Source: Nostoc sp. PCC 7107
Lineage (GTDB): Bacteria > Cyanobacteriota > Cyanobacteriia > Cyanobacteriales > Nostocaceae
Length of the DNA stretch: 64,000 nucleotides
Direction of reading: 5' to 3'
Assembly (NCBI RefSeq): GCF_000316625.1
Contig: NC_019676.1
Coordinates: forward strand, 2,133,501-2,197,500
Position numbers and translations under genes: made by a program. The notes under the pieces are model-generated. The model had not been told where the DNA came from and searched no databases. It saw only the letters and a list, made by a program, of their open reading frames with translations. Below are positions 27,029 through 37,100 of the stretch, piece after piece. Position 1 is the stretch's first letter, and each line of letters starts with the position of its first letter.

Positions 27029-27352
27029 ATGGAACTGCCTCAACGCGTGTCAATTCGCTACAAAGACACTTCCTACAATATCAGTGAGATCCGCTTAAAA
27101 ACTTTTCAACTTGCATTCAAAATTTGGGAAGAAGAAAGTAAGCCCAGAAAAACCGAGCTTTATGACTTTACATTGAATTGTCTCAAACAATTTGACCGCC
27201 AAGACCGTTTTGTTGTTTCCTATCTATTCTTGGAATTAACAGATATGATCCGTAATTCTTCTTTAGAGAGAGGGATGAGAGAGGTGTTAATTAAAACATG
27301 TTTTAGAGAGTTTGCCTGTGCATTAACAGATTTTGAAAATGCGGAAAAATAA
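27029..27352 (+). CDS. Hypothetical protein (107 aa)
   Basis: A small soluble protein I do not recognise. It starts with a short beta-like part (R-V-S-I-R-Y-K-D-T-S-Y-N-I-S) and continues as predicted helices rich in charged residues and Phe/Leu, with F-R-E-F-A-C-A-L-T near the end. Codon use and AT content match neighbours. No ribosome site of note. Single gene; could be a small cyanobacterial regulator or a protein-interaction module, but nothing supports a specific role. Confidence 0.65.
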   Translation: MELPQRVSIRYKDTSYNISEIRLKTFQLAFKIWEEESKPRKTELYDFTLNCLKQFDRQDRFVVSYLFLELTDMIRNSSLERGMREVLIKTCFREFACALTDFENAEK

Positions 27353-27690
27353 AGTCCTCCCAAAAATTGTTTGTCACTCATAAGAATTAAGGAGTCAGGA
27401 GTCAGAATTCAAAATTGAATTTTATATTGTCAATTAGTAGGGAAAAGACCAGCCACTAATTGATGCGGAATTCTGACCGAAAAATTTGAGATTTCGGATT
27501 TGAGATTTTGGATGGGGAATCTTCTGTACAAGCCCCACCCCTTCAGGGCGGAATTAATCCAAAATACTGGCTGCGTAAGCTTCGCTAACGCCAATCTAAA
27601 ATCCGACGCTTGACGACTCGCTAACACTGCGCTATCAAGCTCTACATTTTAGGGTGGAGTCAATCAATTTTGGATTGACTTCTCTCTTCT
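27353..27690. other. Intergenic, 338 bp, simple and dispersed repeats
   Basis: No gene. It holds reiterated attttggat/gagatttcgg words near 27480-27515, a C-rich patch (agccccaccccttc) near 27532, and a palindromic remnant ctgcgtaagcttcgctaacgc near 27570, all of types dispersed in Nostoc-like genomes. Confidence 0.5.
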
Positions 27691-28494
27691 TTAAGGTGAT
27701 GTCTTAGCTGGTTTTAAATTTCTGGCTTTATAGAACATTTCTAGACTTTGGCGATCGCCTACAAACCTCCAATGCCAAGGTTCATAACTCACACCTTGCA
27801 CATTATCTTGAGGGAAAGACATCTCAAAACCAAAGCGGGCTGCATTTGTTTGTAGCCACCCAAAAGCTTTTGTTCTATCAAAGTCAGCCTGGAGATTAGT
27901 CACTGATGCTGTTCCGTCTCCAATATCCACCGCATAACCAGTGTGATGTTCACTGTGGCCAGGCGGCGCACTGAGGGCGGCTCTTTGGGCTGGAGTTTGA
28001 TTTCGCTGCGCCCCCACCTCAAAAAATAATTGCTCTTGTTCTTTCACAGAGCGAAAGCCAGAAATTGGCACTAAAATTACACCCGCACTCCGCGCGGCTT
28101 GCGTCATGGCGCGAAATTTTTCCGCCGCCGTCTTTCGCATTCTAATGCGGCGATCTGCGGTAATTGGTGCTAACTCCGACTCTGGTGCTTCTGGGTAGGC
28201 TAAATGTCCCAATACTGCATTATTATCTTGGGGACTTCCAGAACTATTAGTGGTTAGAGGATTAGCAGGTGGCGATTGAGAATCGGCTGTTTTTTTCGGT
28301 GTAGTGAGAGAAAAGAAAAAACCACTAACTACAGCCAGCAGGATAAATCCCGCGACTCCCCCAATGAGCAGAACCAAAGGTTGTAAAGGTGTCTTAGATG
28401 TGACATCAGGAGTATCGCGTAAAGCCACTGGAATGTCATCACCTGGATCACCGGACGAGTTTGGGGGTTTTCCAGAAAACCCAGCTTTATTCAA
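27691..28494 (-). CDS. D-alanyl-D-alanine carboxypeptidase, VanY/M15B family
   Basis: A 267-residue membrane-anchored zinc peptidase that trims D-Ala from peptidoglycan stem peptides. A cytoplasmic proline/glycine-rich start is followed by one transmembrane helix (about 38-62), a low-complexity linker, and the M15B domain (about 110-260). Zinc ligands are in S-E-H-H-T-G-Y-A-V-D (His183 or its neighbour, Asp190) and E-P-W-H-W-R near residue 240; S-G-F-R-S near 145 is also typical. Start: TTG at 28494 with AGGAG 7 nt upstream. Divergent from the AEC transporter gene. Confidence 0.9.
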   Translation of the reverse strand: MNKAGFSGKPPNSSGDPGDDIPVALRDTPDVTSKTPLQPLVLLIGGVAGFILLAVVSGFFFSLTTPKKTADSQSPPANPLTTNSSGSPQDNNAVLGHLAYPEAPESELAPITADRRIRMRKTAAEKFRAMTQAARSAGVILVPISGFRSVKEQEQLFFEVGAQRNQTPAQRAALSAPPGHSEHHTGYAVDIGDGTASVTNLQADFDRTKAFGWLQTNAARFGFEMSFPQDNVQGVSYEPWHWRFVGDRQSLEMFYKARNLKPAKTSP

Positions 28495-28594
28495 GGGTTA
28501 ACTCCTGCTTTTGTGCAAAATTCATAACAGATTGTAGACTGGACAGAGATTAGCATATTCGGTACATTTTACATCTGTCTTTGTTAGGGAAATT

Positions 28595-29512
28595 TTGGCA
28601 AACCTCCTAGAACTATACGTCAAACTGGTAGGCTTAATCTTAATCGGATTTTTCCTGGGACGGAAACTGCCTACCACAGTTCCAACGCGTTTGGGTCAGT
28701 TGCTTTTTTGGGTAGGAGTACCTGTAAGTATTGTTGCTTTCTTACGTCAAGCTGACTTATCGGCACAGATTTGGATTGCTCCGGCGATCGCTCATTTAGC
28801 AATTTTTTTGGGTGCATTTTTGGCTTGGTTAACTATTAAAGGCCAAGCTTATCTGACAAATACAACTTTCCAGCACCCGACTCAGGGAAGTTTTATTTTA
28901 GCGGCAATGGTAGGCAACACTGGTTATATCGGCTTTCCTGTGACTTTAGCAATGGTAGGCCAAGATTATTTTGCCTGGGCTTTATTTTACGATTTATTAG
29001 GGTCATTATTTGGCGCTTACGGTCTGGGTGTCGCCCTAGCATCTCGTTTTGGCTACGGTGGGACAAACTACTGGCAAATGGCTCAAGCCATCTTGATTAA
29101 TCCCGCCCTGTGGAGTTTTGGTTTTGGCTTATTGTTTCGCCAAGTTAGCATCTCTACTACTGCGGAATTTTATCTAGAGAAATTGGGGTGGTGTGCTGTC
29201 GCTTTATCTCTAGCCTTAATTGGAATGCGACTCTCCCTACTCAATTCTTGGCAAAGAGTCCCACAAGCGGCTGTCAGCTTGGCAATCAAAATGCTCCTAG
29301 TACCTCTACTGCTCGGCAGTACTTTATCACTTTTTGGCGTGACTGGTTCTGCTGCCAAGGTAATTGTTTTACAAATGGCTATGCCACCAGCATTTGCCAC
29401 AATGGTGTTAGCCGAAACCTTCGATCTTGACCGCGACCTCGCTGTGACTTCCTTAGCACTGGGTGTGATATTGTTGCTGGTGACTTTACCTGTTTGGCTG
29501 TGGTTGTTTTGA
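28595..29512 (+). CDS. AEC (auxin efflux carrier) family transporter
   Basis: A 305-residue inner-membrane protein with about ten hydrophobic helices in two similar halves. Family marks are G-F-F-L-G near residue 20, A-M-V-G-N-T-G-Y-I-G-F-P near 105, and in the second half Q-M-A-M-P-P-A-F-A-T-M-V-L-A near 260. Bacterial AEC members carry organic anions such as malate or malonate; the plant relatives carry auxin. The substrate is unknown. The start is a TTG at 28595 preceded by AGGGA; no ATG is available in frame nearby. Followed by a short terminator-like hairpin. Confidence 0.87.
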   Translation: MANLLELYVKLVGLILIGFFLGRKLPTTVPTRLGQLLFWVGVPVSIVAFLRQADLSAQIWIAPAIAHLAIFLGAFLAWLTIKGQAYLTNTTFQHPTQGSFILAAMVGNTGYIGFPVTLAMVGQDYFAWALFYDLLGSLFGAYGLGVALASRFGYGGTNYWQMAQAILINPALWSFGFGLLFRQVSISTTAEFYLEKLGWCAVALSLALIGMRLSLLNSWQRVPQAAVSLAIKMLLVPLLLGSTLSLFGVTGSAAKVIVLQMAMPPAFATMVLAETFDLDRDLAVTSLALGVILLLVTLPVWLWLF

Positions 29513-29518
29513 ACTAGT

Positions 29519-29540
29519 CAATATTTAATATTGCTTTTTT
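29519..29540 (+). terminator. Terminator-like hairpin after the AEC gene
   Basis: CAATATT (29519-29525) and AATATTG (29527-29533) form a short AT-rich stem followed by CTTTTTT. Weak stem, good T run. Confidence 0.5.
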
Positions 29541-29570
29541 GATTGATAACTCCTACTTCCTGCCTTTTTT

Positions 29571-30089
29571 TCAACAAAGTTGACTCATCTTTTCTGCCAA
29601 AGCAGCGGGATTGGTATGTTCGTAATGTTCAAAGGGCTGATGAATCCAGGGATTATCTGGTAAGTAATCAACGTAATAATCGGGCTTGATGACCGAACAA
29701 GCTTTATACCAAATAACGGCGCTGCGAACTTCTGCAATGGCAGAATCGACATTTTCCCGTAACCAAGGAATTGTCTGTTGAAGAGTAATTCCAGAGTCTA
29801 CCAAATCGTCAATTAAAAGAATGTGGGAACCTAACTGTTCAGTAGTCATTGTCAAATGATGAGAAAAGGTGAGATGACCTCTTTCTTGCTTACCGGGGCC
29901 ACTGTAAGATGATGCAGCTAGAATCGCCAGTGGTTTTTGATAGATCCGCGAAATAATATCTCCGACTCGCAGTCCGCCTCTGGCTAGGCAGACAATTTGG
30001 TTGAATTCCCAACCAGATTGATACACCTGAACCGCCAGTTGTTCAATTTTATAGTGATATTCTGACCAAGAAACGTAAAGGTCTGGCAT
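29571..30089 (-). CDS. Phosphoribosyltransferase family protein
   Basis: A 172-residue cytoplasmic type I phosphoribosyltransferase. The PRPP-binding signature I-L-L-I-D-D-L-V-D-S-G-I-T-L lies at 90-103, and the pyrophosphate loop C-L-A-R-G-G-L-R-V at 34-42. Length and layout resemble xanthine/hypoxanthine phosphoribosyltransferases of the Gpt type, which salvage purine bases, but substrate specificity cannot be read. Convergent with the AEC transporter and divergent from the GPH transporter. Confidence 0.87.
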   Translation of the reverse strand: MPDLYVSWSEYHYKIEQLAVQVYQSGWEFNQIVCLARGGLRVGDIISRIYQKPLAILAASSYSGPGKQERGHLTFSHHLTMTTEQLGSHILLIDDLVDSGITLQQTIPWLRENVDSAIAEVRSAVIWYKACSVIKPDYYVDYLPDNPWIHQPFEHYEHTNPAALAEKMSQLC

Positions 30090-30158
30090 AAAGAAAGTGA
30101 TTTTGAGGTAATACTGATAGCGATCGCAAATTTTTTATTTTAGTAAGAGCGCCAAAAT

Positions 30159-31601
30159 ATGATGAACGATTCTGCCCAAAATAGAGATTTGAATCCAAAA
30201 CTAGATTTTAAAACAAAACTAGCTTATGGTGCGGGTGATTTAGGCCCGGCGATTACTGCCAATATTTCGATATTTTTCTTGCTAGTTTTTTTTACAAATG
30301 TTGCTGGTCTGCCGGCTGGTTTAGCTGGTAGCGTGTTGTTGATTGGCAAAATTTGGGATGCAGTTAACGATCCTTTTGTTGGAACTTTGACTGATAAAAC
30401 AAAATCTCGGCGCTGGGGTCGTCGGCTTCCGTGGATGTTATATGGTGCGATTCCTTTTGGGATTTTCTTTTTCTTGCAGTGGATTGTACCGCAATTTAGT
30501 AGCGATCGCAGTACTAATATTTCGGCTTTGTTCTGGTATTACGTGGTAATTGGGTTGATTTCTCAGGTTTTTTACACTGTTGTGAATTTGCCCTACACAG
30601 CAATGACTCCTGAACTGACTCAAGATTATGATGAACGCACCAGTCTCAATAGTTTCCGGTTTACTTTTTCCATTGGTGGCAGTATTTTATCGTTGATTTT
30701 GGCGCAAATAGTTTTTTCTCAAATTGCTGACCGCCAACAACAGTATTTTGTTTTAGCGGTAATTTGTACTGTAATTTCCGTCATCTCTTTATATTGGTGC
30801 ATTTTTGGAGTCCGCGATCGCATCTTAGCTTTTGAAGCCAAACGTATCCAAATTGCAGAACCGCCATCTCTACCATTTTTTGAACAATTAAAAATCGTTT
30901 TTACTAATCGACCTTTTCTATTTGTGATTGGGATATATCTTTTTTCTTGGCTAGGTGTGCAAATCACCGCCAGCATCATTCCCTATTTTGTTACTAATTG
31001 CATGGGTCTGAAAGAAGCAGATGTACCGACAGTGATGATTGCTGTTCAAGGTACTGCCTTAGTTATGTTGTTCGTCTGGAGTCATTTAAGTAAAAAAATT
31101 GGCAAAAAATTGGTTTATTTTCTCGGTATGAGTTTATGGATTATCGCCGCCGCCGGATTATTTTTCTTACAGCCTGGTCAATTAGTATTGATGTATATTA
31201 TGGCGATGATGGCTGGCGTTGGTGTGTCTACAGCTTATTTAGTTCCTTGGTCAATGATTCCTGATGTGATTGAATTAGATGAACTCCAAACTGGACAACG
31301 CCGCGAAGGTATATTTTATGGTTTTATGGTTTTGTTGCAGAAATTTGGATTAGCTTTTGGGCTATTTTTAGTAGGTAACGCCTTACAATCTGCTGGTTTT
31401 AAAGAAGCTGTTGTTGGACAAACAACTCTACCTATTCAACCAGAATCTGCACTCACAGCTATTCGCTTTGCTGTCGGCCCCATACCAACTGTTTGTTTAA
31501 TTTGTGGTCTAGTTTTGACATATTTTTACCCAATTACTCGTGAAATGCACGCAGAAATATTGTTAAAACTAAAAGAGCGTCGGGAAACACTGGAAAGCTA
31601 G
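30159..31601 (+). CDS. GPH-family sugar:cation symporter (MFS_2)
   Basis: A 480-residue inner-membrane transporter with twelve predicted helices. The N-terminal Y-G-A-G-D-L-G-P-A-I and the loop D-P-F-V-G-T-L-T-D-K-T-K-S-R-R-W-G-R-R-L-P (helices 2-3) are diagnostic of the glycoside-pentoside-hexuronide:cation family, as is V-P-W-S-M-I-P-D-V-I-E-L-D near residue 370. Family members import melibiose, xylosides or similar sugars with H+ or Na+. Cyanobacterial homologues are uncharacterised. Two adjacent ATG codons (30159, 30162) can serve as start. Confidence 0.9.
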   Translation: MMNDSAQNRDLNPKLDFKTKLAYGAGDLGPAITANISIFFLLVFFTNVAGLPAGLAGSVLLIGKIWDAVNDPFVGTLTDKTKSRRWGRRLPWMLYGAIPFGIFFFLQWIVPQFSSDRSTNISALFWYYVVIGLISQVFYTVVNLPYTAMTPELTQDYDERTSLNSFRFTFSIGGSILSLILAQIVFSQIADRQQQYFVLAVICTVISVISLYWCIFGVRDRILAFEAKRIQIAEPPSLPFFEQLKIVFTNRPFLFVIGIYLFSWLGVQITASIIPYFVTNCMGLKEADVPTVMIAVQGTALVMLFVWSHLSKKIGKKLVYFLGMSLWIIAAAGLFFLQPGQLVLMYIMAMMAGVGVSTAYLVPWSMIPDVIELDELQTGQRREGIFYGFMVLLQKFGLAFGLFLVGNALQSAGFKEAVVGQTTLPIQPESALTAIRFAVGPIPTVCLICGLVLTYFYPITREMHAEILLKLKERRETLES

Positions 31602-31769
31602 GAATCTGGAATTTTTCCTAAACAAATGTTTTTCTGCACTATTTGAACTGAAATTATCTACAACAATGTGTTTTTAATACTCTATAACACCGAAATACCC
31701 GAATTTTTAAAGAAGTGGGGTATCTGAATCTTTCAATTTTTCCAAAATCAAACTAAATAGTTAGTAATT

Positions 31770-32537
31770 ATGTGCCAACTGCTAGGGATGAATTGCAATG
31801 TTCCCACAGATATTTGTTTTTCCTTTGAGGGTTTTTCAGCACGGGGAGGCAAAACGGATGATCATAATGATGGTTGGGGGATTGCATTTTTTGAAGGAAA
31901 GGGATGTCGGCTATTGTTAGATGACAAACCTTCTGTTACATCTCCAGTAGCAGATTTGGTACGGCGCTATCCCATCCACTCTACCCATGTTATCGCCCAT
32001 ATCCGTAAAGCAACTCAGGGTGAGGTAGCCTTAAAAAACTGTCATCCGTTCCAAAGAGAACTTTGGGGTAGGTATTGGGTATTTGCCCACAATGGCAATT
32101 TACCAGATTTTCATCCCCAGAATATGGGTTTTTACGAACCAGTGGGAAACACTGATAGTGAGAAAGCATTCTGCATCATCCTAGAAACTCTACGAGAAGC
32201 TTTTCCGCATGGTAAACCTCCCTTAGACAAACTTAATTTTGTCCTGCGTCAAATTACGGCTGAAATAGCCAAAGTAGGAGTTTTTAACTATTTGTTATCG
32301 GATGGAGAACACTTTTTTGCCCACTGTTCCACGAAACTTACCTACATTGTGCGTCAAGCCCCCTTTGCAGCCGCCCACTCAATTGATCAAGATATGACTG
32401 TGGATTTTCGGGAGTTGACTTCGCCAAGCGATCGCGTCGCTGTCATTGCTACTACCCCTCTTACTGATAATGAAGTCTGGACAACAATCCAACCAGGAGA
32501 ACTACTGGTTTTTCAAGACGGACTACCCCAAAAATAG
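31770..32537 (+). CDS. Class II glutamine amidotransferase (YafJ/EgtC-like)
   Basis: A 255-residue Ntn-hydrolase. Cys2 directly after the start Met is the expected nucleophile. Other conserved parts are N-D-G-W-G-I-A-F-F (33-41), H-I-R-K-A-T (77-82) and F-A-H-N-G-N-L (105-111), the glutamine-binding loop. This stand-alone GATase type is related to YafJ and to EgtC of ergothioneine synthesis, where it hydrolyses a gamma-glutamyl bond. No other ergothioneine genes (egtB, egtD) are next to it, so the substrate remains open. Confidence 0.88.
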   Translation: MCQLLGMNCNVPTDICFSFEGFSARGGKTDDHNDGWGIAFFEGKGCRLLLDDKPSVTSPVADLVRRYPIHSTHVIAHIRKATQGEVALKNCHPFQRELWGRYWVFAHNGNLPDFHPQNMGFYEPVGNTDSEKAFCIILETLREAFPHGKPPLDKLNFVLRQITAEIAKVGVFNYLLSDGEHFFAHCSTKLTYIVRQAPFAAAHSIDQDMTVDFRELTSPSDRVAVIATTPLTDNEVWTTIQPGELLVFQDGLPQK

Positions 32538-32649
32538 CCAAAAAATAGATATATTTCTCGTAAAGATATGCGTTTTTAATAAATAATTTGTATTGTTATT
32601 CCAGTTAAATGGCTGATAAGCATTTTGCGCGTTTGCGTTTGCGTCTTAG

Positions 32650-32745
32650 AGAGTAGCAATCCCAATCTTTACGATTGCTACTCTGCGGGAAGCTACTTCG
32701 TTTCTACGATAAATTAAGCTTTTTGGGAATTTTTGCGTAAGTCCT
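32650..32745. repeat. Inverted repeat plus one end of the AGGACTTACGCA MITE family (element D)
   Basis: AGAGTAGCAATC (32650-32661) and GATTGCTACTCT (32673-32684) form perfect 12-bp arms around an 11-nt loop, without a T run. It is followed by TGCGTAAGTCCT at 32734-32745, the end sequence of elements A-C. A matching left end was not found, so this is probably a decayed copy. Confidence 0.6.
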
Positions 32746-34005
32746 ATTTTAATCTAAAGTATAAGTTTTGATAAAAAATAATTTAAGTTTAAGCAAAATT
32801 TTTGATTTATTTTTTACTTTTAGGGGAATTATTCCATATCCAAACTTGGGCTGATATATCAAGATTTTGTATCATGCACAAGTTGTATTCAGGCGTTATA
32901 AATTGATTGTAAATTTTCGCAAAAAAATCGCATATCTACAAAAAAATTAACAATCTTTATTAACAACGAAAAATTACAAAAGCTTGAATAGTAATTATAA
33001 ATCCTAATCACCATAAATAAAGGAATAGGTTAATAATCTTTTTATTTTTCATTCATGAATGGATCACATAATTATCCTGACAATATCTAACCAAGGCGAC
33101 CGAACTAATACCCATTTTATTAAAGGGAATTTTTCTATTTACTTCCTGTAGCATATTTCTTCGCTATCAAAAAGTGAATAATACACAAATACAAGTATTG
33201 GTATGCTTATTTATATACCTTTGCTAATGACTGTAAAGAGTATGTAAAGATGCCTTTGGTGAGAATAGACACCTCAGTAAATATACAGTACAATTTCAAT
33301 AAATTATTTAGATATTACCTAGCTACTAAGCTAAATAATCATGGGCAACAGCCCACAATGACATCATGGCAGTGCCTTTCTGTGTCACATACATCTTTAA
33401 GCTTGATTTGTCGATGCTTTATTAGCGATCGCTAATGATCAAAGGATGGTGGAAATAAAGCCTAAACATAAATGTTTGTGTTGGAATTCATAGAGGCACA
33501 GAAAGTGCAGAGATAACGGCTAAAAATATAATACATACCAATTTGAGAGAAACAATACAGCAGATAGCTTGCTATGAGTATATATTCACTCTGTGATCAT
33601 GATCAAAGAGTATGGTACTTCGCTTGTATGAAAGATTAGTTTGGTTATTTAAGGGTTATTTAAGATTGTATTGTTTTGATGGTGCTGTTTGTCGCCTAGC
33701 TATATCGGAGAAAAGTTGCTCAGTTCTATATAAACTTGCTCATTTTACGAACAAACTGTTCCGATATTTTTAAGAGAATCATATTCAATAACACTTAGCA
33801 ATCAAGCGGGGAAATAAATATGTTATCTCTGTGTGTTTTTGCAAAAATAGTAGGTAAAACTTTATAAAAAATTACTTTCATTATATTAGCTAATGTGCTT
33901 GAGTTAAATATGTTTGTACTTAGTTAATGCGACAGCAAAAGCCAACATTATGTTGCAAATTGTGCCTTGGAAATTTAACCAAATTGTATTGCTTCTACGC
34001 TTATA

Positions 34006-34042
34006 AAAACTATGCTAAGAGCGCCAATTTTGGCATAGTTTT
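34006..34042. promoter_or_regulatory. Strong hairpin in the leader of the RTX-like gene
   Basis: AAAACTATGC (34006-34015) and GCATAGTTTT (34033-34042) are perfect 10-bp arms. A competing inner hairpin GCCAA-TT-TTGGC lies at 34023-34034. The structure starts with A and ends with T, so it could act as a terminator in either direction or as an attenuator 78 bp before the start codon. Confidence 0.55.
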
Positions 34043-34119
34043 GTCTTACAAAACAGCGCAAGCTGTAATTTAAAAATTTTCCAGTTACTGAAACAACAGA
34101 TTTATTTTAGGTAAAAGTT

Positions 34120-37100
34120 ATGGCAATTAATGGCACCAATGGCAATGATAATCTCATTGGCACCAATGGCGATGAGATTATTAGAGGCTTTGCGGGAAAT
34201 GATACCCTCACAGGTAATGGCGGTGACGACATTCTAGATGGAGGCACTGGTGATGATACCCTTTCTGTTTATAGTTCATCTGGTAATAGCATTCTCAACG
34301 GAGGCAATGGTGACGATATATTAGATGCGGATGAATCAACTGGCAATAACGTGCTGAATGGTGGTGCTGGTGATGATTATTTGTCGGCAGTTGCTTCGTC
34401 TGGGATTAATACCCTCATCGGCGCAAATGGGGAAGATATTTTAAATGTCGATCAGTCAACCGGTAATAATGTGTTGAATGGTGGCAATGATGATGATGAT
34501 CTTTCTGCCATTGCTTCCGAGGGGAATAACACCCTCAGCGGTGGTGCAGGTGACGACAGAATAATTGTGGATTATTCTGACGGAAGTAACCTACTTGAAG
34601 GTGGTGCTGGTAATGATGAACTGTATGCGATTGGCGCTGCTGGAAACAACATCTTCAATGCTGGGAATGGGGAAGACACCTTAAATGCGGACAATTCTAT
34701 AGGTAACAATCGGCTCAATGGTGATGGGGGTGCTGATTATATTACAGCGATCGCTTCATCTGGTAATAACATCCTCTACGGTGGAGTAGGTGACGATACC
34801 TTAGATGTGAGTGACTCCACAGGGGATAACCAACTGAATGGGAATAACGGTAACGATACCCTGACAGCTTATCGTTCGTCTGGAGATAACACCCTCAACG
34901 GCGGTGCTGATGACGATTCATTAGATGTAGATGAATCAACAGGTAATAACATCCTCGATGGTGGCGCAGGTGATGACTTGCTTTCGGCGGTTGGTTCCGA
35001 AGGAAATAACACTCTCAACGGCGGTAATGGGGAAGATATATTAAACGTCGATCAGTCCATCGGCAATAACACCCTCAATGGTGGTGCGAATGATGATGAT
35101 CTGTTTGCGGTTGCGTCTGAGGGCGATAACACCCTCAACGGTGAAGGCGGTAACGATAGATTAATTGCAGATCAATCCAGAGGTAATAACACCCTCGATG
35201 GTGGGAATGGGAATGATGAGCTTTACGCCATTGGTGCTTCTGGAAACAACACCCTCAATGGTGGTAATAATCAAGACACGTTAAACGCTGACAATTCCAC
35301 AGGTAATAATACCCTCAATGGTGATGGGGGTGCTGATTATATTACGGCGATCGCTGCATCTGGTGATAACATCCTCAATGGTGGTACTGGTGACGATTCA
35401 TTAGATGTGAGCGATTCCACAGGGGATAACCAACTGAATGGGAATAACGGTAACGATATCCTGACAGCTTATCGTTCGTCTGGTGATAACACTCTAAATG
35501 GCGGCGCAGGTGATGATTCATTAGATGTAGATGAATCAACAGGTAATAACATCCTTGATGGTGGTGCAGGTGATGACTTGCTTTCGGCGCTTGGTTCCGA
35601 AGGAAATAACACTCTCAACGGCGGTAATGGGGAAGATATATTAAACGTCGATCAGTCCATCGGCAATAACACCCTCAATGGTGGTGCGAATGATGATGAT
35701 CTGTTTGCGGTTGCGTCTGAGGGCGATAACACCCTCAATGGCGAGGATGGAAACGACATCCTCAATGTAGATCAGTCCAGCGGTAATAACACCCTCAATG
35801 GTGGCGCTGGTGATGATGCGCTTTACGCCATTGGTACATCTGGGAATAACACTCTTGATGGCGGCGAAGGCGACGATACATTAAGCATTGATAATTCCAC
35901 TGGTAATAACATCCTGAATGGTGGTGCAGGTGATGACGAGCTTTATGCCCTGGGTGCATCTGGGAGTAACACCCTCAATGGTGGCGATGGTGATGACGCA
36001 ATCTACCTCAGTACTGCATTACAAGAATTAACACCACTTGCCGTACAGACAGTTGATGGTGGAGTAGGAGAAGATACTCTCTCTGTTGATTACAGCAATG
36101 CGACAGCAGGCATTACCTCTACATACAATGCTTTTACCAACAGCGGTAGAATCACCGCAGGTACTAACCGAGTTAACTACAGCAACATCGAAAGCCTAAC
36201 GCTGATTGGTACAGCCTACAATGACAATATTGTGGGAACTAACGGTAACGATACACTTTCTGGTGGCAGTGGTGGCGATGATGTAATTAACGGCGGCGCT
36301 GGTGATGATTATATTTTCGCTATCGGCACATCTGGGAATCACAACCTCAACGGTGGCGAAGGCGACGATACCTTAGATGTCAGTGATTCCACAGGAGATA
36401 ACCTGCTGAATGGTTACAACGGAAACGATAGCCTGACAGCTTATCGTTCATCTGGTGATAACATTCTCATTGGTAATGCTGGTGACGATACATTAGATGC
36501 AGATGATTCCAGTGGCAATAACACCCTCAATGGTGGGAGTGGTGATGATTACCTGTCGGCGATTGGTTCATCTGGTAACAACATCCTCAACGGTGGCGCT
36601 GGTAGCAACATCTTAAATGTGGATGATTCCACTGGCAATAACACCCTCAATGGTGATAATGCTGATGATTACCTTTATGCTGTTGCTTCCGAAGGAAATA
36701 ATACACTCAACGCCGCAGGTGGTAACGACATCCTGATTGTGGCTCAGTCCACTGGCAATAACCTACTCTCTGGTGGCGTGGGTAATGATGAATTGTCTGC
36801 TATTGGTAGTTTTGGAATTAATACCCTCTACGGTGGCAATGGTAGCGACATATTAACCGTAGACTATTCCAGCGGCAATAACTTACTCTCTGGTGACAGT
36901 GGTAGTGATACCCTGTCGGCTGTGGGTGCGACTGGGAATAACACCCTCGACGGTGGACTTGGTAATGATACCCTCATCGGTGGTAATGGCAATGATTTTC
37001 TCATAGGTGGTAGAAATAACGATCTGATCACTGGGAGTGGCGGTGCAGATACTTTTGTCTTTAATAGTTTCAATGAAGGGACTGACACTATAACTGACTT

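Larger units (their letters stand above)
32538..34119. other. Gene desert, 1.58 kb, AT-rich
   Basis: No convincing gene; the only longer frame (33250-33435) has no family resemblance and no ribosome site. It contains a perfect 12-bp inverted repeat (32650-32684), a single MITE end TGCGTAAGTCCT (32734-32745), and a strong hairpin (34006-34042) near its right end. The remainder is very AT-rich. It may hold the long leader or regulatory zone of the RTX-like gene. Confidence 0.5.

Noticed and set aside
33250..33435. 61-aa plus-strand frame in the gene desert
   Set aside because: No ribosome site, no family resemblance, composition like the surrounding AT-rich DNA.
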